The notes under the pieces: model-generated | The model's database searches: none | Told to the model about the DNA's origin: nothing | Seen by the model: only the letters and a program-made list of their open reading frames with translations | Part shown: piece after piece, positions 7,416 to 15,650 of the stretch | Layout of the letters: the number at the start of each line of letters is the position of its first letter | Numbering within the stretch: position 1 is the stretch's first letter | Origin: Candidatus Nitrosopumilus sp. | Lineage (GTDB): Archaea; Thermoproteota; Nitrososphaeria; Nitrososphaerales; Nitrosopumilaceae | Direction: 5' to 3' | Assembly: GCA_028343855.1 (NCBI GenBank) | Contig: JAOLZN010000002.1 | Location: 1 to 64,000, forward strand | DNA: 64,000 nucleotides | Position numbers and translations under genes: made by a program

Positions 7416-8414
7416 TTAGTTTGTTTGTGGTGTTGCTTTTAATTCATAAGATGGCCATGTATTGTATATTTCTGCGATTTCCTTCATATCTGAAGCTGAA
7501 ACATATCCTCCTTTAGTCATTTCAACATAATTTACAATTTCCTCTTCACTAATTACTGTTGGAAAGACTGATGCAAATCCTTTTTTTGACATGATAAATT
7601 TCATTGATAATTCTGTTATGGTTAAACCATTTCTTTCTGCAATTGGTTTTAACACTTCCACTTTTGCTAATGATGCTTTAATCCATTCTCCTTTTCTTAC
7701 TGATCTGTGATCTTTCTCATCAATTTTTGTTTCTGCATTCACCTTCCCAGTTAATATCCCTGATGCTTCTGGAACTCTAACTAAAATTCCTACATCTTTT
7801 TCTTCTGCTTTTTTCATTAATTCATTCCCTGGAGTCTGTTCTAAAATATTGTAAACTGTTTGGACTGCGCTAACATTTGGTCTTTCCATGGCCTCTAAAC
7901 CTTCTTGTGTCCATCCAATTGCAGGACCCAAAGCTACTTGATATGTGCTAATTGATTTATCTGCAACAAAACTATCCAGTACATCAAAAATAGAATTATC
8001 TCTAATGTGATTTAGTTTTGGATTATGTAATCCATACATGTCTAGGTGGTCTGTTTGTAATCTTTTCAAACTTTCTCTTAATGCTTTTTTTGTAAAATCC
8101 TCATCAAATTTTTGTGGTAATTCTTTATGTCCAATTTGTTCTACTTCTGAAAAATCATATCCATATTTTGTAGATAGCACTACTTCATCTCTCATATCTT
8201 TAAAAACCTCCCCAATCAGTCTTTCACTTTTCCCTTTTCCATACATGTCTCCAGTTTCAAAAAAGTTAATTCCTAAATCATATGCTTTTTTGAGCATTCT
8301 TTTTGCTTCATCTTCTTCAATTTTTTTACCCCACCAATCCAGTGCTATAGACCAAGCACCAAATCCTAATTCAGAAACTTTAATGTCTGTTTTTCCAAGT
8401 TTATTGTAATTCAA
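7416..8414 (-). CDS. Aldo/keto reductase
   Basis: A 332-residue (alpha/beta)8 NADPH-dependent oxidoreductase of the aldo/keto reductase superfamily. The N-terminal YNKLGKTDIKVSELGFGAW motif, the catalytic region GDMYGKGKSERLIGE (Asp and Tyr of the tetrad), STKYGYD (Lys) and the histidine in YGLHNPKL are all present. The cofactor-binding end, including the SMKFIMSKKG segment near residue 275, is also recognisable. It resembles the YajO/PhdR-like group acting on small aldehydes, but the substrate cannot be predicted. It sits between the siroheme decarboxylase and the chlorite dismutase-family gene without any obvious metabolic link to them. Confidence 0.9.
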   Translation of the reverse strand: MNYNKLGKTDIKVSELGFGAWSIALDWWGKKIEEDEAKRMLKKAYDLGINFFETGDMYGKGKSERLIGEVFKDMRDEVVLSTKYGYDFSEVEQIGHKELPQKFDEDFTKKALRESLKRLQTDHLDMYGLHNPKLNHIRDNSIFDVLDSFVADKSISTYQVALGPAIGWTQEGLEAMERPNVSAVQTVYNILEQTPGNELMKKAEEKDVGILVRVPEASGILTGKVNAETKIDEKDHRSVRKGEWIKASLAKVEVLKPIAERNGLTITELSMKFIMSKKGFASVFPTVISEEEIVNYVEMTKGGYVSASDMKEIAEIYNTWPSYELKATPQTN

Positions 8415-8494
8415 TTTTTATCTCCTTTTGATTTATTGAAATTTCATCATTTATGTTTATCCGATATTTCTATCGGTAATATTTAATTTTATGA

Positions 8495-9169
8495 TTATCC
8501 TAAACTTGTAATTAATGGAATGATGTCTTTTTTCACACACACAATCATTGGGATGTCATTTTTCACATACGTTGAAACTTGAGTTTCTCTTAAATCCATA
8601 ATTAGATCTTGAAAATCTCTGATATCATCTACTTCAAATGCTAGCATAAAGTCTTCGTCATGAATTCCAAAGGAATATGTTGTATTGAGTACGATTTGTG
8701 GGTATTTTTTACTAACTGCTATATGTTCATCCATTATTTCTTGACGTTTTTCTTTTGGTAGCAGATACCATTCTCTAGTTTTTGTAAATGGATAAACTAT
8801 GACGTGTTTTTTAGGATTATCTCCTGTAATGAAACCTAGTGTTTTTTGGTCTTTTACATATAGTGACGGTCTTGTACATGACAAATATGTCATTGACGCA
8901 ATAATGTACTTGCCAAACACTGTTTTGTATAATTTTTCAATCACTGTTTGAATTTCTTCAACTGTTGGTGCAGCAAACCAAAACAAAAAGTCTGCATCGT
9001 CTCGTAGACCTAAATTAGAATATGATCTAAACATTATCTTTGAATTATTAATTATATTTTCAACTTCTTTTGCAGATTCTTCTTTTGCTAAATCTGCCAT
9101 CCATCTCCATTTAGGATCAACTTTGAAAAATGAAAAATTAAAAAAATATTGTTCACTACTTTCTGACAT
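8495..9169 (-). CDS. Chlorite dismutase-family heme protein, coproheme decarboxylase-like
   Basis: A 224-residue protein of the Cld/ChdC (HemQ) family. The YPFTKTREWYLLPKEKR segment matches the ChdC core. Tyr126 and Lys130 occupy the positions of the catalytic Tyr and Lys of bacterial coproheme decarboxylase, and His149 in MDEHI falls where the proximal heme ligand lies. The C-terminal half, with SFGIHDEDFMLAFEVDD and the D-L-R-E-T-Q-V-S helix, is family-typical. The distal Arg of true chlorite dismutases is not evident, so chlorite degradation is unlikely. Its proximity (1.4 kb) to the siroheme decarboxylase suggests a late step of heme synthesis, converting Fe-coproporphyrin III to heme b. 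That last statement is inference. Confidence 0.8.
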   Translation of the reverse strand: MSESSEQYFFNFSFFKVDPKWRWMADLAKEESAKEVENIINNSKIMFRSYSNLGLRDDADFLFWFAAPTVEEIQTVIEKLYKTVFGKYIIASMTYLSCTRPSLYVKDQKTLGFITGDNPKKHVIVYPFTKTREWYLLPKEKRQEIMDEHIAVSKKYPQIVLNTTYSFGIHDEDFMLAFEVDDIRDFQDLIMDLRETQVSTYVKNDIPMIVCVKKDIIPLITSLG

Positions 9170-9236
9170 GTTTTTTTATTTTTGAAACCCTATTTAAACA
9201 AAAAACATATTCTCTATTATGATATTTCTATTGTTC

Positions 9237-10010
9237 TTATTGTGCTTCTTTTTCTAAAGCCCACTCGTAACCTTCGGCTTCTAATTTTTGTGCAAGAGAT
9301 GAATCTCCTGTCTGTAAAACTTTACCTTGTGCAAAGACGTGTACATAATCTAATTTGTCTAAGAAATTTAGAATTCTTGCATAGTGTGTAATTATAATTA
9401 CTGTTGCATCTTTAGTTGAAACTTTACTGATTGCTTGTGCTACTGATTGAACTGCATCAATATCTAATCCTGAATCTGGTTCATCTAAAATTGAAATTTT
9501 AGGTTTTAAAACTGCCATTTGTAATACTTCTGCACGTTTTTTCTCTCCACCTGAAAAACCCTCATTAAGATATCTTGAAAGGAATTCTTCTCTTAATCCT
9601 ACTTTTGCTATGTTTTCTTTAAGATATTTTTGGAATTCTCTTACAGTGATGAATACTTCTCTATCATCTCCATCCATTGCTTTACTTAGTGAATTGTAAG
9701 CTGTTCTTAAAAAGTGAGAAAATCCTACCCCTGAAACTTCTGTTGGATATTGAAATGCTAGGAATAATCCTTTTTTTGCTCTTTCATCCGCAGTTAATTC
9801 TAAAATGCTTTCTCCGTCTAATAGTATGTCTCCTTTTGTAACTTGATATTTTGGGTGTGCAAGTAATGTGTATGATAATGTACTTTTTCCTGAACCGTTT
9901 GGTCCCATAATGGCATGTACTTCTCCAGGTCCTGTTTTTAGATTAACTCCTTTGAGAATTTCTTTACCGTCTATTGCTACGTGTAAATCTTTTATTTCTA
10001 ATACTGCCAT
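9237..10010 (-). CDS. sufC: Fe-S cluster assembly ATPase SufC
   Basis: SufC is the ABC-type ATPase of the SufBCD scaffold that builds iron-sulfur clusters. The Walker A motif GPNGSGKST, the signature FSGGEKKR, Walker B with ISILDEPDSGLDID, and the switch histidine in ITHYARIL are all present. The SGLDIDA segment and the YAxILNFL end are specific for SufC among ABC ATPases. Length (about 257 residues) is normal. I start it at the ATG at 10010, since a strong TATA box is centred 26 bp upstream; a TTG two codons earlier is also open. sufB and sufD are not adjacent, so this looks like a monocistronic gene. Confidence 0.95.
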   Translation of the reverse strand: MAVLEIKDLHVAIDGKEILKGVNLKTGPGEVHAIMGPNGSGKSTLSYTLLAHPKYQVTKGDILLDGESILELTADERAKKGLFLAFQYPTEVSGVGFSHFLRTAYNSLSKAMDGDDREVFITVREFQKYLKENIAKVGLREEFLSRYLNEGFSGGEKKRAEVLQMAVLKPKISILDEPDSGLDIDAVQSVAQAISKVSTKDATVIIITHYARILNFLDKLDYVHVFAQGKVLQTGDSSLAQKLEAEGYEWALEKEAQ

Positions 10011-10030
10011 ATTCAAAATAATTTTGATTC

Positions 10031-10040
10031 TCTATATAAT
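10031..10040 (-). promoter_or_regulatory. TATA box of sufC
   Basis: ATTATATAGA on the minus strand is centred about 26 bp before the ATG at 10010. This gives a leaderless transcript and supports that ATG rather than the upstream TTG. Confidence 0.55.
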
Positions 10041-10092
10041 ACCGACGAAATTTAGCTGATCCTAATCTGTATTTTTAATCATAAAATGAAAA

Positions 10093-10102
10093 GGGGGGGG
10101 GG
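10093..10102. repeat. Run of ten consecutive G
   Basis: A poly-G tract of exactly ten bases between sufC and tfb, starting 2 bp beyond the tfb stop codon (poly-C in the tfb transcript). Such a tract is very unusual at about one third G+C. It may vary in length between cells or sequencing reads. Confidence 0.9.
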
Positions 10103-10104
10103 TG

Positions 10105-11061
10105 TTAGTATTTGGCCAGAGATGGTCTCAAGGTAATTTTGAGTTTGTGACTTGTTAGAATCTCTTTACATCTATTTCTGATGGTGACTTCTGTAACTCC
10201 TGCAATACTTGAAACGTCTCTTTGTAGGACATTTTGTCCAAGTAATACTGATGATACATACAGATATGCTGCAGCAATTCCATTTGGAGATTTTCCATCT
10301 GAAATACTGTTATCTTTTGTTTTTTCAGCAATTTCTAAGGCTAGTCTTTCTACTCTAACCTCTGTTTGTGTCATATTTGCTATCTTTGAGATGTATTTGT
10401 CCATAGTTAAGACTGGAGCTTTTAGTGCTCCCATTTCCATTACCATGGTTCTGTAATATCTTGCTGCAAGTTTTGTTTTTGATTTAACATCTTTTGCTGG
10501 GACAATTCCTCGACAAATTTCTTCTAATGATCTTACAACGTCACATTGTTTACAAGCCATGTAGATTGTTGCTGCTGTAATACAAGCTACTGATTTTCCT
10601 TTGACTTCTATATGTCCGTCTAAGTTTCTGTATATCATTGAAGTAGTTTCTAACACATTTTTTGAAAGATTAAGTGATTCACATGTTTCACCCATTTTTG
10701 ATAAAACATTTGCAAGTCGTCTTTCTTTTGGTGTTGATACTCTTACTCTTTGTTGCCATTTTCTGAGATGATTCATTTGGTTTGCAACTTCGTGATTGAT
10801 TCTTTTTCCACTGAAGTCTTTTGCACTAATTGAAATCTCAGTTGTTATTCCCAAATCATGTTGAGAATAGGTTGTTTGTCCTGTTGCTCTTGCAAGCTTC
10901 ATTTTGTCTTCGAGATTCGAACTTATTGTTTCTGGACCACTATCTGCAATCTGGTCATCGACAACTACTCCACAACCAGAACAGATTATTTCGCCATTTT
11001 GCATATCATCTACTAGAGATGATTTGCATTCTGGACAGTTTTGGGTTTCTAATATGTTCAT
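10105..11061 (-). CDS. tfb: Transcription initiation factor B (TFB)
   Basis: TFB recruits RNA polymerase to TBP-bound promoters. The N-terminal zinc ribbon has Cys9, Cys12, Cys27 and Cys30. The B-finger/linker follows (about residues 40-95), then two cyclin-like repeats (about 115-205 and 215-305), including ACITAATIYMACK and the typical GIAAAYLYVSSVL. The C-terminal VTEVTIRNRCKEI helix is the recognition element for BRE contacts. At 318 residues the protein is normal in length. It overlaps the upstream gar1 gene by 4 nt (ATGA), so the two are translationally coupled. Archaea of this group usually have several tfb copies; this is one of them. tbp lies about 41 kb away in the window. Confidence 0.96.
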   Translation of the reverse strand: MNILETQNCPECKSSLVDDMQNGEIICSGCGVVVDDQIADSGPETISSNLEDKMKLARATGQTTYSQHDLGITTEISISAKDFSGKRINHEVANQMNHLRKWQQRVRVSTPKERRLANVLSKMGETCESLNLSKNVLETTSMIYRNLDGHIEVKGKSVACITAATIYMACKQCDVVRSLEEICRGIVPAKDVKSKTKLAARYYRTMVMEMGALKAPVLTMDKYISKIANMTQTEVRVERLALEIAEKTKDNSISDGKSPNGIAAAYLYVSSVLLGQNVLQRDVSSIAGVTEVTIRNRCKEILTSHKLKITLRPSLAKY

Positions 11062-11306
11062 CTTCTATTTCTCCTAAATTTTTTTGGTTTATTTGCAGAA
11101 GATTGCTCAAACATGAAAACACGTTTTCCAATAAATTTATTGATGTTATTTGTTAGTGGCGTTGCTGACGCAAACGGCCTTTTTATTGGGCCAATTAGTT
11201 CCATTACTTTTGCAACTCTAGTTCCTTTGTCGTCACAGAGTATCTGTCCTTCAACTAATTCTTTTGATAGCTGAATGATTACCCTGCCACTACCGGCTAG
11301 GTGCAT
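11058..11306 (-). CDS. gar1: H/ACA ribonucleoprotein subunit Gar1
   Basis: Gar1 is a small core protein of H/ACA guide RNPs, which make pseudouridine in rRNA. The beta-barrel pattern is clear: GRVIIQLSKELVEGQILCDDKGTRVAKVMELIGPIKRPFAS-type order of strands, then the basic tail NKPKKFRRNRR. I set the start at the ATG at 11306: a clear Shine-Dalgarno AGGAGGT lies 12-13 bases upstream, and a longer reading from TTG at 11327 would run through that site. The real protein is then 82 residues. It is coupled with tfb downstream by a 4-nt overlap, the gar1-tfb pairing often seen in archaea. Confidence 0.85.
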   Translation of the reverse strand: MHLAGSGRVIIQLSKELVEGQILCDDKGTRVAKVMELIGPIKRPFASATPLTNNINKFIGKRVFMFEQSSANKPKKFRRNRR

Positions 11307-11401
11307 TATTTCGCCTACCTCCTGCAATTAACTATGTTAGAAATCCTTACACTATCATAGACTTCTGTCAACTTTACTTTAGCTAAGAGCTAGAATTGAT
11401 T

Positions 11402-11701
11402 TTATTTTGATTGCTTTGCTCTTTTTGAAATAAGTTTTTGTGAAATTTTGTTAAGAATAATTGTCTTAGAGGATCCTTTTGGTAGCACAATGTAGCCTGA
11501 CCTGACAAATGGTCTTTTTGGAAATCTTACTTTGTCCTCAGATTCTGTAATTTCAAATCCTGCAGCTGTTGTTGCGTCTGTTAATTCTTTTAGTGATGGG
11601 TCAAAAACACATTTTTCTAATCCTAATCTCCTTCCTTTTGATTTTTTTAAATTCTTGTTAAAATAATCCAACCAGATTACGACATGTTCGTAATCTTTCA
11701 T
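11402..11701 (-). CDS. srp19: Signal recognition particle subunit SRP19
   Basis: SRP19 binds the SRP RNA and helps SRP54 assemble on it. The 99-residue protein has the family features: the early VIWLDYFNKNLKKSKGRR segment (Y, D and the basic SKGRR RNA-binding loop), LKELTDAATxAGF in the middle, and the RFPKRPFVRSGYIVL motif followed by a Lys-rich C-terminus. It follows rps8e by 1 bp and is therefore cotranscribed. srp54 is about 7.5 kb away on the other strand. Confidence 0.93.
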   Translation of the reverse strand: MKDYEHVVIWLDYFNKNLKKSKGRRLGLEKCVFDPSLKELTDATTAAGFEITESEDKVRFPKRPFVRSGYIVLPKGSSKTIILNKISQKLISKRAKQSK

Positions 11702-11702
11702 T

Positions 11703-12086
11703 TTATTCTTTGAGTAAAACTGCGTTAACTATTCCGTTTTGTCCTGGTTTAGAAACAACTTTGCATTTGCCTTCTTGTGTTTCAAGAATTGCACCTTTGC
11801 TGATAATTCCTCTTCTTTTGTAATCGTTGTTTGTAGCATTATCTAATACTTTGATAATTTTTGATTTAACTACTTTGGCGTTACCTGTTGCTAAGTTAAC
11901 AAAATCAATTGATTTTAAAGCGACTTTATTGTTACTTCCACGAACTCTTCTTGTTATTGTTACTTGAGCTCCGTTAATTGCTTCATTTGGATATCTATCA
12001 GTTTCATATTTTCTTCTTATTCTAAGTGGACTTCTTCTTCCTCCAGTTATTTTACTGGTTGCTAAATTCTCTACTGATTTTCTCAC
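11703..12086 (-). CDS. rps8e: 30S ribosomal protein S8e
   Basis: An archaeal/eukaryal ribosomal protein of the small subunit. The core [19 protein letters not shown] is diagnostic of S8e, with [10 protein letters not shown] and the C-terminal [33 protein letters not shown]. I start it at GTG 12086 (127 residues) because a TATA box at 12110-12116 is centred 26-27 bp upstream. The longer reading from another GTG at 12104 adds six residues that are atypical. It heads an operon with srp19. Confidence 0.94.
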   Translation of the reverse strand: [127 protein letters not shown]

Positions 12087-12109
12087 AAAAATTAGTTGAA
12101 TCACTCTAA

Positions 12110-12116
12110 TTTATAC
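12110..12116 (-). promoter_or_regulatory. TATA box of rps8e-srp19
   Basis: GTATAAA on the minus strand, centred about 27 bp upstream of the GTG at 12086. It argues for that GTG as the leaderless start. Confidence 0.45.
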
Positions 12117-12151
12117 AAAACGCCAAAAATTAGCCTTAAATCAATTTTTTT

Positions 12152-12742
12152 CTATTTTGTTTCTGTAGTAATTTGTGGTGTCATTTGTGGAGAATTATTT
12201 TTATCTCCTCTACTTGCAGTTTTTCTCACTTTTGAAAACAATCTTGATTTTAGATCTTCTACATCTCCTTGAATTCCAAAATATTTTTGGAATTTTTCTG
12301 TGGTCGTGTATATTTTCAATCTTCCAACATTTTGATGAGTAATGTAGTCTAATTGTCGTAATTCTTTTAGATGTGCATAGACTCCTGAACCTCTAGTTTC
12401 AACAAGTTGTTTTGATGCTATTGGTTGCATGTATGCAATATATGATAATGTCTTCAATGTTGCATTTGGTAAAACTGGTTTTGAAGCATATCTTTTGACT
12501 GTTGAACTATATTCTGGTTTTAATTGCATTACATAAGATCCGTCCGGCAATGTTGTAATTTCTAATGCTTTGAATGCTGTTTTTGTTTTTTTCATAATTG
12601 TTTCTAACAAACCTAATGTTTTTGTTCGTGATTCTGTGCCTGAAGCTCTAATGATATCTTCTATTCTGAGTGGTCTTCCTGCTGAATATAGTGCTGCTTC
12701 AATTCTTGCTGTTGCTTCATCCATGTTGTCAATTTTGGCCAT
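12152..12742 (-). CDS. scpB: Segregation and condensation protein ScpB
   Basis: ScpB is the winged-helix partner that binds the ScpA kleisin in SMC-ScpAB condensin. The 196-residue protein has two winged-helix units. The first begins ATARIEAALYSAGRPLRIEDIIRASG (about residues 9-34); the second has KTLSYIAYMQPIASKQLVETRGSGVYAHLKELRQLDYI, which is diagnostic. A low-complexity Ser/Thr/Gln tail follows. It lies 46 bp downstream of scpA on the same strand. Together with SMC, which is not in the window, it would act in chromosome compaction. Confidence 0.9.
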   Translation of the reverse strand: MAKIDNMDEATARIEAALYSAGRPLRIEDIIRASGTESRTKTLGLLETIMKKTKTAFKALEITTLPDGSYVMQLKPEYSSTVKRYASKPVLPNATLKTLSYIAYMQPIASKQLVETRGSGVYAHLKELRQLDYITHQNVGRLKIYTTTEKFQKYFGIQGDVEDLKSRLFSKVRKTASRGDKNNSPQMTPQITTETK

Positions 12743-12788
12743 TTTTTTTATTCTCCTTTAAATTTAGTTTTAGAATATCTCTCCATTA

Positions 12789-13469
12789 TTATTCAGTTGT
12801 TGTCTTTTCTTTCATTAATATGATTTTGATATCGTCATCTTGCTGTTCTAAATCTACTTTTTGATCTCTTGCTAAAAATAATGCTGCAAAGAAGCATCTT
12901 ATTGAATCCACTTGGTCCAATTCTGTGATGATATCTTGTAATAATCCAAATCCTTTACTTGCAATTTTTTTCATTATCAAATCTTCATATTTACCAATAA
13001 TACTCTCTAATGAAATAAAATATTCTTGAAAATCTGGTGCTTCAATTGGCTCAATGTCTAATTGTTTATTTCTTCTTGATTGTGGATTTGCAATTGTACC
13101 TATGAGATTTTGTAATAATCCTAACAAGTCATCTAATGAAACTGGATATGTTGATTCGTGTCTATATGGAATATCGATTAATTCTATGTCAACATCTGTT
13201 CTTTGTGTTGTAGGTTTTTTTTCCATTGCTGCCTTCTGTAATGCAAAAATACTTTCTACTTTCATTCTGTAAATTAAAGATGATGATAGTGCTGCCATTC
13301 CTGCAACTTTGAGATCTTTTTTACCTGTTTTTTCAAGAATTTTAATTAATAAGTTTAAAATTTGAATTAGATCTATTTCCCAGACATCTTTTTTTACAAC
13401 TGATGAGGGGCTGAATAGTATGTTTACTGGTTCTTGAGAAATACTATTGGGCGTTTCTGATTCATTCAC
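12789..13469 (-). CDS. scpA: Segregation and condensation protein ScpA (kleisin)
   Basis: A 226-residue kleisin that bridges the two SMC heads. The N-terminal SMC-neck-binding part has VWEIDLIQILNLLIKILEKTGKKDLKVAGMAALSSSLIYRMKVE (about residues 28-72), where the D-L and A-A-x-L-I-x-x-K patterns are typical of ScpA. The C-terminal winged helix, with VDSIRCFFAALFLARDQKVDLEQ, is also typical. It is divergent from the alcohol dehydrogenase gene and upstream of scpB, giving a two-gene operon. The assignment is firm from both the motif and the neighbour. Confidence 0.88.
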   Translation of the reverse strand: MNESETPNSISQEPVNILFSPSSVVKKDVWEIDLIQILNLLIKILEKTGKKDLKVAGMAALSSSLIYRMKVESIFALQKAAMEKKPTTQRTDVDIELIDIPYRHESTYPVSLDDLLGLLQNLIGTIANPQSRRNKQLDIEPIEAPDFQEYFISLESIIGKYEDLIMKKIASKGFGLLQDIITELDQVDSIRCFFAALFLARDQKVDLEQQDDDIKIILMKEKTTTE

Positions 13470-13554
13470 ATGTTGGCTATTTTATTATTCCATAATATCT
13501 AATGACTCTACTTTTTTCTTACTTCCAGTCAACTCTTATATTGCAAAATAAAAA

Positions 13555-14619
13555 ATGCCTTTTGTGAAAGCAGCACGAATAATTGAACCTGATAAACCCC
13601 TTGAGTTACATGAAGTTGGAATTTCTGACCCTACAGGCACTCAAGTATTAATCAAAGTTATCTCCACAGGAGTCTGTCACAGTGATCTTCATCTTTGGGA
13701 AGGTGGATATGATACAGGTGATGGATTTATGAAAGTTACCGACAGAGGTGTAAAATTCCCTGTTACTCCTGGTCATGAGGTTGTTGGTACTATTGAAAAA
13801 ATTGGTGACTCTGTTCAAGATGTAAAAATCGGTGATAATGTCTTGGTTTATCCTTGGATTGGACCAAATAACTGTGAATGTAGGTCTTGTAAAAAAGGAG
13901 ATACTAATTTGTGTGAAACTCCTAAATCATTAGGTGTTTTTCAAGATGGAGGCTACGCTGAAAAAATTATTGTTCCTGATTACAAATTTTTAGCAAGTAT
14001 CGGAGATGTGGATCCTGATTCAGCATCTTCGTTAGCATGTTCTGGATTAACTGCTTATACTGCAATCAAAAAAGCATTAGTAAATAATCCTGAATCAATT
14101 TTAATTGTTGGCGCCGGTGGTTTGGGTTTGATGGGTGTTCAGATAGCAAGTCATATGGCAAAATGTAAAATTATTTGTGCAGATATCGATGATGAGAAAC
14201 TAAAAACTGCAAAAGAATTGGGTGCAACTGATCTAATTAACACAAAAGAAAGTGATGCATCACAAAAAATAATGTCTATTTGTAATGAAAAAGGCGTTGA
14301 TAGTATAGTTGACTTTGTAAATGCACCTCCAACTGTAAAACTTGATCTATCTGTAATTAGAAAACGTGGAAATATTATTTTAGTTGGGTTGTTTGGTGGT
14401 TCTGTTGATTTACCTTTAGTATCTGTACCATTAAAGGCAATTACAATTCAAGGTGCTTATACTGGAAACTACAAAGACATGGTTGAATTAATTGAACTTG
14501 CAAAACAAGGAGTTATCAATCCAATTGTATCTAAACATTATACTTTAGATGAAGCAACTGGCGCTTTAGATGATCTAAAAAATAGAAAAATTTTGGGACG
14601 TGCAGTAATTAATCCTTAA
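13555..14619 (+). CDS. Zinc-dependent alcohol dehydrogenase (MDR superfamily)
   Basis: A 354-residue medium-chain dehydrogenase. The catalytic zinc site has Cys41 (followed by His42-Ser-Asp45) and His74-Glu75 in PGHEVVG. The structural zinc lobe has Cys107, Cys109, Cys112 and Cys120. The NAD(P) Rossmann motif VGAGGLGLMG is near residue 186, and the Asp (D209) in ICADIDDEKL suggests NAD preference. The ATG at 13555 is used here, but a TATA box (CTTATAT at 13535-13541) is centred 26 bp before the GTG at 13564, so a leaderless start three codons later is possible and would give the very typical MKAARIIEP N-terminus. Substrate unknown. It converges with the following gene. Confidence 0.92.
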   Translation: MPFVKAARIIEPDKPLELHEVGISDPTGTQVLIKVISTGVCHSDLHLWEGGYDTGDGFMKVTDRGVKFPVTPGHEVVGTIEKIGDSVQDVKIGDNVLVYPWIGPNNCECRSCKKGDTNLCETPKSLGVFQDGGYAEKIIVPDYKFLASIGDVDPDSASSLACSGLTAYTAIKKALVNNPESILIVGAGGLGLMGVQIASHMAKCKIICADIDDEKLKTAKELGATDLINTKESDASQKIMSICNEKGVDSIVDFVNAPPTVKLDLSVIRKRGNIILVGLFGGSVDLPLVSVPLKAITIQGAYTGNYKDMVELIELAKQGVINPIVSKHYTLDEATGALDDLKNRKILGRAVINP

Positions 14620-14620
14620 T

Positions 14621-15190
14621 CTAAATTCCTTCTTCTAAAATCCAACCTGTTTTAATAATTTTACAATCTTTTTCTTCTCCGACTCCTGTCGCATATCTCC
14701 AAACATGTGTCGCATTTGTTTGCATCATCTCTTTAATTTTCAATAAAGATTCAGTTTCAAATTCTAAATTTTTATCTGCAGTTCCACACTCCTTACAAAA
14801 TTTACATTTTTGGTCTAATGCAATTGGTTCATTTTCAATTAATGGATATGCACTACATGCTAGGGGTTTATTGTCATAAATTTTACATGGATACCCTCCA
14901 TGACTTGATTTTTTTCCACTTTTAGTATCTAAAAAGGGACACGTATTTCCATTTTCTTCAATCCCCATTAGTTGATATGCTAGAATTTTTGATGGTGTTT
15001 CATTTCTATTTTCAGAAATACCTATTCTTGGTAAAATTTTAATTTTAATTTTCTTTGATTCTGCTAATTTTTCTATTTTTTCTTTTTCTTCAGGTAGTAT
15101 CAGTACACCTATTTTGCCAAATTCTTTAGTTGGATAATATTCTCTTTGAACACAACAATCAGAGCATTCATCAATGCATCTAAATTCCAT
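14621..15190 (-). CDS. YkgJ-type Fe-S/zinc-cluster cysteine protein
   Basis: A 189-residue member of the YkgJ family (CxxxCxxCC proteins, often called Fe-S-cluster oxidoreductases). The N-terminal motif gives Cys5, Cys9, Cys12 and Cys13. Further cysteines appear at CPFLD, GYPCKIYDNKPLACSAYPL and the DQKCKFCKECG cluster. The PCxIYxxRPxxCRxYP-like middle motif, here with Lys and Ala variations, is characteristic. The molecular role of the family is still unclear; the cysteine set suggests metal or cluster binding. The gene is single, 1 bp from the convergent alcohol dehydrogenase stop. Confidence 0.82.
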   Translation of the reverse strand: MEFRCIDECSDCCVQREYYPTKEFGKIGVLILPEEKEKIEKLAESKKIKIKILPRIGISENRNETPSKILAYQLMGIEENGNTCPFLDTKSGKKSSHGGYPCKIYDNKPLACSAYPLIENEPIALDQKCKFCKECGTADKNLEFETESLLKIKEMMQTNATHVWRYATGVGEEKDCKIIKTGWILEEGI

Positions 15191-15262
15191 GTGATTATTT
15201 TGTTATGATAGATAAAATTTCTTTTGAATTCTCTTTTGTATTAATTTTAAAAACCTCACAAG

Positions 15263-15269
15263 TTATATG
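15263..15269 (+). promoter_or_regulatory. TATA box of aIF1A
   Basis: TTATATG centred about 25 bp upstream of the GTG at 15291, consistent with a leaderless aIF1A transcript. Confidence 0.45.
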
Positions 15270-15290
15270 GTAACTTGATTTATTGTTGCT

Positions 15291-15602
15291 GTGGGTAAGC
15301 GTCAAGTAAAAAATGAAAGTGCTTTAAAGGAAATTCGTCTTCCTGAAGAAGGTGAATTGTTTGGTAGAGTGCTTAAAATGATGGGTGGAGAAAATGTCAT
15401 GATAAAATGTGATGATAATGTTACTAGACGAGGACGAATTCGTGGTAAATTAAAGAGACGTGTGTGGATTCGAGACAATGATATTGTAATTATTGCCCCT
15501 TGGGATTTCAATGAAAATGAACGTGGTGATATTGTTTGGAGATTCACATTACCTCAAGTAGAATGGCTAAAAGATAATGGTCATATTGCAAAAGATTTCT
15601 AA
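15291..15602 (+). CDS. eif1A: Translation initiation factor aIF1A
   Basis: aIF1A is the archaeal counterpart of eIF1A/bacterial IF1; it sits in the ribosomal A site during initiation. The S1-like OB fold is seen: LPEEGELFGRVLKMMGGENVMIKCDD, then TRRGRIRGKLKRRVWIRDNDIVIIAPWDF. The basic GRIRGKLKRRVWI segment is diagnostic. At 103 residues it is normal. The start is GTG at 15291, 25 bp from a TATA box. It is divergent from the YkgJ-type gene and is followed by the cold-shock gene. Confidence 0.96.
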   Translation: MGKRQVKNESALKEIRLPEEGELFGRVLKMMGGENVMIKCDDNVTRRGRIRGKLKRRVWIRDNDIVIIAPWDFNENERGDIVWRFTLPQVEWLKDNGHIAKDF

Positions 15603-15619
15603 TTTTTAGATTACCTTAG

Positions 15620-15628
15620 TTAATATAG
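15620..15628 (+). promoter_or_regulatory. TATA box of the cold-shock gene
   Basis: TTAATATAG, centred 27 bp upstream of the ATG at 15651. The short gap to aIF1A (48 bp) therefore holds a separate promoter. Confidence 0.5.
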
Positions 15629-15650
15629 TGAATGTCTTATTTCAGAAAAT

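Noticed and set aside
8495..9169. True chlorite dismutase
   Set aside because: The distal Arg typical of chlorite-degrading members is not apparent, while the Tyr/Lys pair of coproheme decarboxylases is present.
13555..13563. Frame error at the start of the alcohol dehydrogenase
   Set aside because: The ATG/GTG ambiguity is explained by a TATA box that fits the GTG; both codons are in frame, so no error is needed.
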